From Pempheris klunzingeri (taxonomy: Eukaryota; Chordata; Actinopteri; Acropomatiformes; Pempheridae): a DNA stretch of 64,000 bases. Location: the NCBI RefSeq assembly GCF_042242105.1, contig NC_092027.1, positions 17,219,221-17,283,220 of the forward strand, given 5' to 3'. The position numbers and the translations under genes are program-made. This document shows positions 51,089 to 62,550 of this stretch, one piece after another. The notes beneath the pieces were generated by a model. That model worked only from the letters and a program-made list of their open reading frames with translations, ran no database searches and was not told the DNA's origin. Positions within the stretch are counted from its first letter, which is position 1. Each line of letters opens with the position of its first letter.

Positions 51089-52677
51089 AAACATGATCAT
51101 GGTATATGGTCTTCATCATCACACAGCCTTCCTCTCTTCCTCCATTTTCCTCCCACAATGACTCCGGCGTGATGGGAGCAGTGTGCTACACGCTGATGGC
51201 GTTCATATCATTTCTCTTCTTCCAACCGTCTCTCTGACCTCATTCTGGATGACTGCTATCAATTCACAAGATGTTGGAGGGGTGTCACCAGCATTTCAGT
51301 GACGACAAAGACTATGACATCATCGTCGTGGGACATACGCTGCCAAGTCATCGTGGAATTCGAGGACTGTTCAACACCGTTAGATGTGTTTATTTTTAGG
51401 GATAGAGGATATTGGGAGGAGGCAAAGGGGAAGCTGAACATGAGGAAGTAGGAAGATGAGGAGTTTCAGTAAATGTTGGGGGTAACACAGAGTTGCCCTT
51501 GTCTGTACTTGCTTCCTCATGTTTGTTGAATATCATCATCCCTGTTTTTCAAACTTACCCATCTGGCTGAGCATCTGTATTTCCTCTAAGCATAGCTGGA
51601 ATGTACTCATCTCACAGCAAGCTTTGATCTGTCTGACCGGTTGGCTGGCATATATCCTGCTCTTTTTAGTTTTTATCAGTACAACAGTAGAGCTGCACCT
51701 GTGAAGATCACTTGAATTATTGAGCATCCCTCCGCTGTTTTCAGTTTCCACTCCTGCCTTTATCTCAGTATTTATTCCCTCTCTTTGTTACTCATTCCAA
51801 CACATAAACATCGCTGATATACTGCTCTGTTCCCATAGGCAGCTTTCAGTGTGTGTGTGTGTGTTGTAGAGGAATCTGTGTTTTCTCCATCACCACATTG
51901 TGTTGACAGGATCTGTCAGCTGTGCTTATAATGGTTTCCAATAAAGACAACTGAGCACTGCTCGCTAGAAAAGGAAATTAGAGGAGGTACACAACTGAGG
52001 AGTACCGTTAAAAGGGAAAGGAGTGTGAGTCATTTGATGATCTACATGATGGGGATACGTGTACGTGTGTGCGTGTGTGTGTGTATCTGTGTGTGTGTGT
52101 TTTCACCCCTCTCCAACATCTGAAAATGCTCGGCTGTGTGAATGCTCAGCTTGGGAGCTCAGCGATCACAGAGGCAGTGAGTGGGAGGGGCACTCGCACA
52201 CACAATCACACACATGCATACATACACACACACACTTGGCAGTGAGCTTGTCAGCGTTGGATGCTGCCGTTGCTTCGGCAGCTGGATGTACAGGACTGGA
52301 AGTGTGTCAGCTCGGAGAACGGGAGTGATTTGAGTGTTTGAGTGTGTATTTTTGCATGCAGGCTCTGTGTGTGTGTGTGTGTGTGTGTGTGAAAGCGTTG
52401 GAGGTGGAGTGTGTTTGTTTTGTAGTAATGGTGTCAGTGGGTCTTTAGCACACATACACTATACAGTGGTGTGCGTGAGTGTGTGTCAGCAGCACTGAAT
52501 CAGCGGGAACCGTTTGACCACAAGGATTCAGGAGCACGTTTTCAGCTTTTGACTCAGGGTGTGTTTTCATGCTGGAGAGCGAAGGATTGTGGGAAGGTCT
52601 TAAGAGAAGGATCACAGATGTAATATCGCAGGACGACAAGATGATAGACCCCCTTTAGGCTCCAGGACTGCCCCAAA

Positions 52678-52807
52678 ATGGGGAACAGCGTCCAGAAGAG
52701 GAAAGTCCAAGCAGAGAAAAACTTGTCAGCACCCTTGTCTCCAAGCCCCAAGCGGGGAAAACCTAAAGGCTTCTCACTGTTTGGACGTCAAGACAAACTG
52801 AAAACAG
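52678..52807 (+). CDS. KIAA1522/NHSL3-like gene, alternative first coding exon B
   Basis: ATG 52678 has a good context (AAAATGGGG). It opens 43 codons, MGNSVQKRKVQAEKNLS to GFSLFGRQDKLKT, and reaches a GTAAGA donor at 52808, phase 1, the same phase as exon A. The start Met-Gly-Asn-Ser followed by Lys/Arg is compatible with N-myristoylation plus a basic patch, although Gln at position 6 is not ideal. Both exons are short, basic and end in the same phase, so they probably splice to one common exon beyond the window. I name the gene from synteny and the basic, LFG/KDK-like first-exon character, so confidence in the family is moderate. Confidence 0.6.
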
Positions 52808-55800
52808 GTAAGAGGAACGCAGGATGTCTAGAGCGGATACACAGATATCAGTCCCCATAGATAGTCAACAATAGTCTTGTTCTTGAAAGATTTGAGAAAA
52901 GTAGCATTTTATTCATATTTTGAATGTGTATTTATAAAATGGTTTTGGTTTGGATGTGGTTGGAAGTGGCTTATGTTGCTGGCTGTGTACACCTGTGGCT
53001 GTGCGGGCTTGTTTGTGTGAATTTGCTCCTACTGTAAGCTTTTTCGATGCACAATATTCCCATGCTGACTTAACCTTAGTCAGCTTCAAGGCTTCCTGCG
53101 TATTGCACAAGTGTGCAGAAGGGAGTTGTGTGTGTGTGCTTTTTTTTTTTTTCTCTCCTCTTTTCGTTCCGGTGATTTGTTTCTCCTGCTGACAGATGCA
53201 TAAGGTAACAGGATTGTAATTCAGCACAGACTATGATTTTTGTCAGTTTTCCCTCAAACCTCACTGCCACAGTGTACGTCTTCTGTACATGATCCTGTGG
53301 GTAAAAGTGAGCATTATTTTCTGATTATGTGAGTTCTCAGACCACTATACCTGCAGAAGAAAACAGAGCCTGTCCCACGCTGATCATTGTCTCTGCTAAC
53401 AGTCCCCGAAGCAACAAAAACCACCAGACAAACAGGTTTGACACGAGCTCACACTGACACAGACTGATTGTCAGATAATGCTCTGACACTCAGATTTGTC
53501 TTTCACAAGGCTGCTGTTGACATTTTCTGTTTCTCAGGTGTTGTTGTCTTTTTCATGTTTTCTGTCCTCACCCTGGACTATTCTTATCCTTCTGGACTTC
53601 CTCACATGATTCCATCCTGTCTCTTTTCTGCCTCTCATTATTGACAATAAAGCGCCTCCTTAAGTTTCTGGACACAGTCGCTGGTACCAGTACTAGCCTT
53701 AAAGCTGCAATACTGGATACTCTTATTATCCACGCTATATGTATACAAGAGACCACAACCTTCAAAGAATTATGACCCAACTCTGCAGTTCCTTTCATTT
53801 CTACAGAGCTTTTTAGCATCTTTCAGTGCATTGTTTGAGTTTTCTTACCCACAACTTTCAGTTTTGGTTCACTCTGTTCTCATCACCCTTATTTCTAGTC
53901 ACAGAGGAAAGCTGTTTCCAGCAAAGCTCTGAAATACCCACAACATGTTTCCTGCCCAGCACCAAATAGCAGCCAAACAAATTAAACGACTAGAACAAAA
54001 TGCATTTTGCAGCCAAAGGGGCCACATTTTCACACAGAAGCAGGTACAGACAATTAAAAAAACGTTAAAAGTTGAGTCAATATTGGAGTTAACATCTGTC
54101 AAAAATTCAGAAATGGCCAGAAATCTGTCTACAAGTTGTGGCCAAGTGGCCAAAAAAATCAATTACTGCCGCTTTATTAAGGGACACTTGGACCCATGCC
54201 GGTTGAATTTATAATCTGCTCTGATAAACGCAGCAAATTAGAAGCATTCAAGATGCTGATAATCTTTCTTTCTTTCTTTCCCTCTTTTGGCACATTCTCC
54301 ATTGCCTCAACAAAGAATGTCATAAGTATACACCCATAAGGAACCACAATTGAGACTTTCATTTTGACTTTAGTCACTCTACTGATTTCTATCCAACTGC
54401 TTTTAAGCCAACAATGATGCACCAGGTCCTAAAGGCTACATCAGTGAGGCCACATTTTGTTAGAATACATCTACTGTTGCCAAAAACAGGTTTTTACATT
54501 TGCTTCAAGCTGATGATTTTAAATACATTCTTTTGACTTTTGATGAACGGATGCTGATGAAATCATTTGTCCACCACAAGCCTATCAAAGATCTGTGTTG
54601 TCCTCTCTGTTAGGCAGATGTCATGGTTAAATTGCCATTAGAGGAGACACATTTACCTGCTTGTTTCATTAGACAGGAACATGAAATATGATGAGCATTA
54701 GCTGGAACTAAACAGCAATAACAATCAGACCAAGACTAATCAATTGCTGACAGACTTCCATTTTGTGGGTGTGTTTCCTGTTGACGTTAGACGTTCAAAT
54801 GACAGAAATACAGTGAAGCCTGTATTTAGCAAAAACGGTTCACTTATAATTGCCCTGATAGCATCTTGTGTTTCACCAGTATGGCCCCAGTGTGGTCCCT
54901 GATGCTACTGGTTTCCATCGTGGCAGCTGACCCTACTGAACCATAAGTGTTAATGGTATGGAGGTATGCGTCAGCTGTCAGTAAAACAAGACGGGGCAGT
55001 TAAGGAAATTCTCTTATCAAAACATTAGGATGGTGTTTGTGTGTGTATACGAAAAAATGGTCTATGTTTGCTCTAGGTAATGAACGTGTGTGTATGCAAA
55101 CACATCTTGATTTCATTTTCTCTCAGGGTGGTCGATGCTTATGTGGGTGCGTGTGATTGTCGTCTTCTCTTTTTCTGCATTCACCGCTTCATTCATGGAG
55201 AGTTTATTCAGACTCTCGGGGTGTGAATGCATTCCTACATTCCTGCCGATTTCCTTACGCATGGTCACCCATCCAGCACACAAACACATAATTTCTCTGA
55301 GGTTCTTGAAATGAGGCTGGATCCTGTTTTTTGAGGTGATTGTTGCTGCTTTTTGCTCCACAACATCCCCAGAATGAAGCCAGAGAAAGGCTTGAGAAAG
55401 AGAAAATACGTAGATTTGTCATTGCACGCATGTTCATGTGCTGCTGTATTGATGGAATACTGCACAAAGTTGTCTCCAAGTTGTTGCCTTTATTTAGATA
55501 CCAGTAAACCATAGCCAACGGATCATAGCCACAATATAGCAGCAACCGCTCCGTGCATGGTGTCTCTGTGCTGCTTCAGACTAATGAAACATGCAGGAGA
55601 TGAACTCAGCGACAAGATCCTTGTGCTGAAATATGTGTCATGTCTGTGGTTTTGGCCATTTTCCAAACAGAAACCCTGCCTGCGTCCTTCACAACACCTG
55701 AGAGGTTGTGCATGTTGAGGAATGCAACACTTAACAGACTGAGCAACGACTGGATTTCGCACATTTAATGTCTGTATTTTTAGTCAAGGTCATCCATGGG

Positions 55801-58159
55801 TGTGTTTACTTCTTCACATCACATTTCTATTGGTGTTCGCTCAGTCACTGACAGGATCATTTTACAGAGGGATGTTAATGTGTTCAAAAAAAAGAAATGT
55901 TCTCAATTTTTCATTATCTATTTTGATTTTTTCCCCTTTATTTCATAGATGAAACTGCATCAAAAAAGAGACAAGAAACATGGTGGGGGGTCAGGGGGTG
56001 TGACCACAGTTCCATAGCTACAATCAAACTTTTAGGGTTGCAACTAATGATTTTTGTAGTACAAGACGATGTGTTCTTTTGTATTTACTATCACAAAGAC
56101 GAGAAATAACAAAAATGAAAGGGTTAACTGATGGTAAAAAGTAGGTGCGTATTCATTTTCTGTCAATCAGCTGATAGGTTAGTCTACGTATTGTCTCACT
56201 GTATGAATTGTCTTATGTAGGATTTTTGAATTTTGTCCCACTATCAACTCATTGGTATTAGTTACCGATATGTGTGTGTGTGTGTGCAGAGTTGAGATGT
56301 TGCAAGCTGAGCTCCAAAGTCACAAAGATGCTAATTCACGTGGTGATGTGAGCTCTGGGACAGTGGCTGCAGCGGATACGATTAGCTCACCATGAACTCA
56401 CTTCACTGCATCCACAGGTGGTCAGTGGCGCACCCACACACACAGACTGTGCACCGTCAACCTCTCACTCTTTAGCCATTTTGAGGTTTTATGAACTCAT
56501 GCGGAGCAGCTGATGGGTCTCCAGATGTTTCATATTGCCTTCTCACAACTGTCCACTCTGCAGGGAGAACCTCAGCTGGCTTTCATCACAGGAGAGACTC
56601 ACTCAGTTTGTCTCTGCCTGCAGTAAGATGAGAGGTCAGAACGATCCGTCTAATTAACTAGCGTGGCTAGGACATATTGTTGAAATCACACACCATCTCT
56701 GCCTTTCATCTTCCTCTCGTTCCTTCACCCCCTGCCACCCCCACCTCCTCCCCTTTATGCTGTTATCATCATAACCTTGAATTGTTGGCTGGTTATTTAT
56801 CTTCCAGCATTCCAAAAGGGAGATATTTGCATTCATAAGCAGTAAGATTTACACTGACTGCTCACCTTTCACTGGGAAATAATTGTGACTTTAGAGACAA
56901 TGAAGGATTGAGAGGTGAAATGAAGTGAAAACTGATGACCGAATTAGGGAGAAAGAACGGAAAGAAGGTGACTCTAGTGTAGAGAATACAATCAGCCGAG
57001 AAGAAGAGAGGAACACGTTGTATAGGGCTGTGTATAATTCGAGAACAAGGCTGCCAGCAGATTTTCCTGCCATTTTCATAATGTCTGTCTTATGTAGGGT
57101 ATGATATTCCATATTCCATTATCCTGCAGGGTAAGTCTTGCCTAAGCCTTTTGATTTCTGTAAGCGGGGCTAAGACGCTCTCCTCTTGGTCCTCCTTTGA
57201 AGATCCCATTTACTGTGTGCCACTGACTCCCTACAGAGAGCTTAGGCAACACACAGTTGGATAAAGAGAAGATGACTTTTCGTCTCAGCTATCTACCCCT
57301 CCTACGCCTCGCCCCGTCTCGTCCTTCAGCCCTGATCTTTCATGTTCTGTCGCTGTTTCTCTTTGTGCATCTCACTGCTCTCCTCTGCTGTTCATGCAGG
57401 CAAGCAACACCTGCACACACAGGCACATCTCGACAGTATACATATATAACTTCCATCACGCTTCTTTTCGTTTCTGTTCTGCTCTTTTGAAGCTGTATTT
57501 CCCACCACAAGAGACAAAACAATAGGAAGAATAAGGGAGTTAACCTCTGTCATCTTACTTCCCTCTTCGTCTTACTTTCCGCGTCTTCTCCTCCATCTGT
57601 AACTTTCTTTTTTTTTTTCTGCGCTTTAGATTCCTGGGTCTTGTTTAAAGTCAGCTAAGAGCCCTGTCATTCATCACTCCTCTCCTCCGTCCTGTGACAT
57701 TAGGCTTTCAGCACCCTAATTGCAGCATTGACTGTCTTGGCTCTGCCCGTTTTCGCTGTCGTCATTAGTTTTTCACCTGTAGCATCATGCTCTGGCCTGT
57801 CACACCAACGTGTCGCCAAAGTGTTCTTTGGAGATGAAGGGAGATCCTCGCTCTGTCCTGTCCTCTCATGCCCTTTCGCAGTTTAAACCTTTGTCATCTT
57901 CCTTAAAACGAAAGGACATTTTCGGCAGCATGCAATTGTGGTTAGTCTGCATACTCTGGTCCTAAATGTAGCATGGGAATTTTTGTAGCCATTGGATGGC
58001 AGCTTCAGAGCACTTTAAAGTGCAGATAATTCCTTCTAAATTATCCACAACCCATTAGCAAGTCAAAAATTTATATTTGTAAGTTTGCTGTGTGATTATT
58101 TAACCCAAATTTAACTTAAGCTGCCACTGGGAGAGAAATCCTGTTATTTCTGGCATGGT

Positions 58160-58270
58160 CAGGAGCAGTGTTGGGCTCATTACTCGTTTAAAAAACATAT
58201 GATTACTACGTAAAGGCAGTAATCCGTCATACTACTTATTAAATTCATTCTCCATTACAATAAGCACTCC
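58160..58270 (+). repeat. possible relic of a GTGTTGGGCTCATTACT-type repeat
   Basis: CAGTGTTGGGCTCATTACTC, followed by alternating TTACTACGTAA, AGTAATCCG and ATTACAATAAG words, resembles the termini of common vertebrate DNA-transposon relics. Boundaries are not clear. Confidence 0.35.
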
Positions 58271-59204
58271 TTTGCTTATGCAAAACCTGCCCTTGACAAC
58301 ACAGTTATACAAACAATGGATCAAATGACCTGTGTAATGTGAACTGGGGTGCTCATAGTAACAAATCTCAGAGAGTTTTCACACGACTCTGCTGTTCACC
58401 TTTTAGCATCAACCCTTCGACTCTTCCCTTATTTGCCAGGTTTCCAGGCTGCTTTTAGTAAAAATGCTCTGATCAAACCACTCTACCTGCCCACCACCAC
58501 CACAGTGGAGCATTTAGCAGCTTAAGATTCAGTTGTTTTCCTCTTGAGTCGATGGGGACCAAAAACAGAGCCAAGACTGTTTGGTAACATCAACAAAATA
58601 TTAATTGATACAGTTTCAAGTTTCAGAAAGGGGAATATTTGCTCAATATTATATGTAGATGAGGTGACAGGAAAAACAAATACTACATTTTTCTTTAAAA
58701 ATGTTGTGTCATTGGGAGTTTGAGTCACATTTATGTCAAGAAACGTAACACTGGTTATAACCATATAAGACTGTAAGTCATGTTGTTGGTCAAAAATCCC
58801 CCCGTAGCTTCAGAGTATTGCAGTGATGTCACTGTCTTCAATATAAAAGGACCCTGTGTTTGGATTGCTCTGTAATGGGGCTCAGTCCAGTGGCTTCCTG
58901 CATCGCCACCTAAATTGAATTAAAGCATCAGACCGTTCCATTAAACAGCGCACACACGGACACACAGACCTGTGTGTGACCTTGCTTTCAAGGGTCATTA
59001 CTTCAACTTTGGACATGGCTTGGTTTTGATGTTCAGCATTTTGGAACGAGAACAAAATCAGCTTTTATTTCTTATGTTAAGCTTCATTTTCCAACATCAC
59101 TGTGTTCAATCTGTAATTTGAAACTTGTGACAGTCTCGACTAAGCATGCCACGCCCTGGTAATGGAGTGCAAAGCGATATCAAACCTAAGATTAAACCTT
59201 ACAT

Positions 59205-60038
59205 CAGGGGTGTCCAAACTTTTTTCACTAAGGGCCACATACAGAAAAACATCCAAAGGGCTGGGCCACTCACTAGAAGTGAGCTATATTACTAACTTTA
59301 ATCCACTAGAGGTGATGTATATCGCCTCACCTCTAGTGGATTTAAGTTGGCAAAATCAATCAAATGTAGGTAAAGAAGCTCATGAAGAGCTCATTCTCTC
59401 TTCAAATCTGGTCCATTTCTGATCTCAGGGAATAAAACTGCTGCAGCACAGAGCCACGACTTAGCCAGCGCCCCCCACAGCACCAGCATCAGAGAGGGAA
59501 GCTTGAAATAGTCTGTGCTAGAGCTCTGGTGCTCGAATCAACAGACTTACCTCGACTTTCTTGCCCCTCGGCGGACACCGTAGATTCCTTTGCGCTGGCC
59601 TGTCCCAGCTGGAGCCCCATCCGTCGTACCTCCACACAGCTCGTCCCATTTAACTCCGATCATGCCAACTGCTCTTTAGACTGCTAACATCAAGCAGCTC
59701 CTCCGTAATGCAAAGTGATCTTCATTAGTTATTAGCTGTGCTCTCATCGCACACTGCGTCTGAAACTTTCTACATTCACTTGCTCTCTTACGTTTCCTTA
59801 ATTCTGCCATTTTGGGTCACCTGTAGCAAATTTCTTCTTCTATTACTCATTTTATAGAGAAGCTGCCTCGCTCAAGACAGTTACTCCACCTAGTGGTGAG
59901 ACTAAGAAGTACAACACAGTCCAGCGCAGGTTCCATGTGTGGGCCGTGTTCCAATACATTTTTAGAATTTCCTGCGGGCCAATGAAAATTGGACCACGGG
60001 CCGCAGTTGGCCCGCGGGCCGTAGTTTGGACACCCCTG
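59205..60038 (+). mobile_element. non-autonomous hAT-type DNA transposon, 834 bp, with perfect 8-bp target duplication
   Basis: Starts CAGGGGTGTCCAAACTT and ends in its inverse AGTTTGGACACCCCTG; the terminal 16 bp of each end are identical. It is flanked on both sides by CCTTACAT (59197-59204 and 60039-60046), the 8-bp duplication typical of hAT elements. No transposase frame is present. Inside is a perfect 16-bp inverted repeat (59300-59315 with 59327-59342). Confidence 0.92.
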
Positions 60039-60489
60039 CCTTACATCAATCATAAGGGCTTTTGCTGGTCATCTCAAAGTGCTCATTTAGAGTTTTCCTC
60101 TGACAATGATGAAAATAAATCTTTTTTACTAAGCTGCAATAATTGCATATGTTCTGTCTTCAGTTAAAAGACCAAGAAGCCAATGTTTTAGTATTGATTT
60201 AACCAAAAATCTGGCTGCCTGCTCAGTTATTCCACTTTTAGCAGCCTGAAAAAGCCTCAGAATCAGCAATCATGTTCAGCAATATTTTAAAAACCTGTTG
60301 CAGTATGTTACCCTCTATAAAACTCTTGGATTAAGTCTTTGAATGAGTAGAAAAGAATTGCAGCAATGTGAATGTCTCAGTAGAAATCTGTGCAAATTAT
60401 ATGAATGGTAACATGCACACAAATGCACACAAACACATTTAAGTTACAGCATTTTATCCCTGCTTTGGACAAAAAATTTTACTTGTAAC

Positions 60490-60698
60490 TTAAAGGTGCA
60501 CAGTGTGTAGTTTTGAACCATTACAAGTGCTATTCAGTGCAGTGAGCAGTGCTAACATCGCACACAGAGACACATATGCATACATATGAGCAAAAGGCAG
60601 GGAATGAAAAGACGTGGACGCAAACGATGCTTAAATCAAAATATTCAAAAAACCCAGCTTTTGTTTATTTACAAGAAAACTCTACAGGGCACCTTTAA
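60490..60698 (+). mobile_element. short TTAA-flanked MITE (piggyBac-like), about 209 bp
   Basis: Begins TTAAAGGTGCACAGTGTGTA and ends GGGCACCTTTAA. The outer 10 bp are a perfect inverted repeat and both ends include TTAA, the piggyBac target. The start TTAAAGGTGCA...TGTGTAG is a familiar form in fish genomes. No coding capacity. Confidence 0.65.
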
Positions 60699-61355
60699 AC
60701 ATGTGTGTGCATGTGTTACATCAGTGTCACACACACTTTCCTGCTTTGAATCTGTACTCAGATGTTCACCAAAACATAAGTCTTTTCTCAGAGTCCTTGT
60801 GAAACCCCATAATCAGTGCATTATGGTCTTGGCCGTATGTCTTCCACAAACTTTGAGCCCAATCAGATTCTCTTTTACATGAGAGAGTCTCAATCCTGTT
60901 ATGAAGCATAAATGTAAACTGTCAATACAGCACATAATCACCGTACATGTCAGTCATCGTGACACAAGCTAGAATTAACCTCATCAACTGAAATTATGTC
61001 ATCTCACTGGTGCCGGCGAAGAGGTTACTATGGGGAGCCGAGCATCTTTGCCAAGCAGATGGTGTCGAGCCGGCGCCAGCCACGGCCACTTTTTGTACTT
61101 CAGCACTTGGCAGCAGGTTCACCCAAGCACGCTGTCGTCTTTTCACGTGGATTTACAAGTGTTTTCAAACCGATTCCGTCAAAATGGTTTCGACTTGTTT
61201 ACGAAAGGGGAGCTTAGCTCAATGGCCATGCATAATGGGATTTCAGCGAGGAAGAGTGATGAGGAGGTGGAGTGTGTTCCTGGGACCTTAAGGAAGGCTC
61301 ATAATCGGCAGAATGAGATGTTGTTGTCTGCGGGCAGGAGGGCACATGCACGGGC

Positions 61356-61357
<2 letters not shown>

Positions 61358-61398
<41 letters not shown>
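61358..61398 (+). repeat. (AC)n microsatellite
   Basis: 41 bp AC repeat. Confidence 0.95.
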
Positions 61399-61399
<1 letters not shown>

Positions 61400-62502
61400 C
61401 CCTTATTCTTTGCATATCTCTCACTCTCTCACACACACACATAGTAGCACTCCTATCACTGATGAACAAACTAATACTTTCACCGTCTGCGCATTTATGT
61501 GTGTAACATGTGTGGTGCATTGAAAACAGGGTGCGCTTGTTTAAGCCTAATGTGTTCAGTGTGATTCGGATGACACACGGCCAAATAAAGTTAATGAAGT
61601 TAGTCCATCTCCTCACTTGTACCTCACAGCTCAGCACGAAACTCCACTCCTCACTTCTAAGCAGCACACTTGATATTAATGAAGAAGTATTAAATAGAGA
61701 CAGAGAGAGCACTTCATTCAGAAAGCATAGTGTTATATTTCCCATTGTCAGACAGCTTCTATGTCAATTATCCTGTGTTTCAGCAATTTGTGGCTGGGTC
61801 ACATGAGATTAATCCATTATAACAGACAGAGAGTCCATGTACAGAAAAAGAACAAGGGATGATTGTCTCACAGAAAAGTCCGTGTCTGGAAATCGTTACA
61901 ATCTCTAAAACTGCCAGAGGAGAATGAGAGCATGAAGCCATGTGAATGACATTTTGGTTAAAAGGAAAGTCAAATGCAGATATGTATTCTGATGCGCTAA
62001 TGGGGACAAACCAGACTGCGACATTTTGGATTTTGTGTCATTGTAGCAACTGAGAAAAGGTCAAGGGGACAGGGAGTTTGAACAGCTGCTAAATGTGAAG
62101 CAAAATTTTTCCTGTAAAATAGACGTCTTTATCTCGGTGGAAGTTTTAGGGCGATAATCCATCCTCATGAGCCTCAGCCTGTCACAGTGGAGAGATGCAT
62201 CCATCCGTTTGAGTCTCATGTCAGCCTAAGAGAGAAGGTTTCTTTGATAACAAGATGTGTGAGTAAATCCATGAAGGCACTGACTTGCAAAGTAAGCACT
62301 TTTAACTACGGGGAGGAGTGACGTGGCCGAATTCACAAAGCAAAATTGTAGTGACGTACAGTTTACAAGCTGAAAAAGAAAATGCCACGACTGCCCTTTT
62401 TCTTTGGATTTTGCTTCAGTTCAAATCAGCCGACTGAGCCCTCAGACTTTAGTGTAGAGGGATTTTAGGTCCGACAAAGGAATCAGACTTGAGGGCGTCG
62501 GG

Positions 62503-62550
62503 CCTGTCCTGTCCTGTCCTGTCCTGTCCCGTCCCGTCCCGTCCCGTCCT
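62503..62550 (+). repeat. (CCTGT)n/(CCCGT)n pentanucleotide array
   Basis: About five CCTGT units followed by four CCCGT units and a final CCTG. The T-to-C change is clustered in neighbouring units, which shows that a variant unit was itself duplicated. Confidence 0.9.

Larger units (their letters stand above)
44045..52677 (+). other. intron (exon A to downstream) with microsatellites, upstream region of exon B
   Basis: About 8.6 kb without a supported coding exon. Open frames here are short, or run through AC/GT arrays, and have no recognisable domain. It holds at least five GT/CA arrays, two CTCF-like words near 49.9 kb and a G-rich tract at 51.05 kb. The last few hundred bases before 52,678 should include the promoter and 5' UTR of exon B. 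Confidence 0.55.

Noticed and set aside
61030-61506. 158-codon open frame
   Set aside because: It runs into an AC microsatellite (His-Thr repeat), has no recognised domain, and has no splice fit with exons A or B. Kept only as a low-interest observation.
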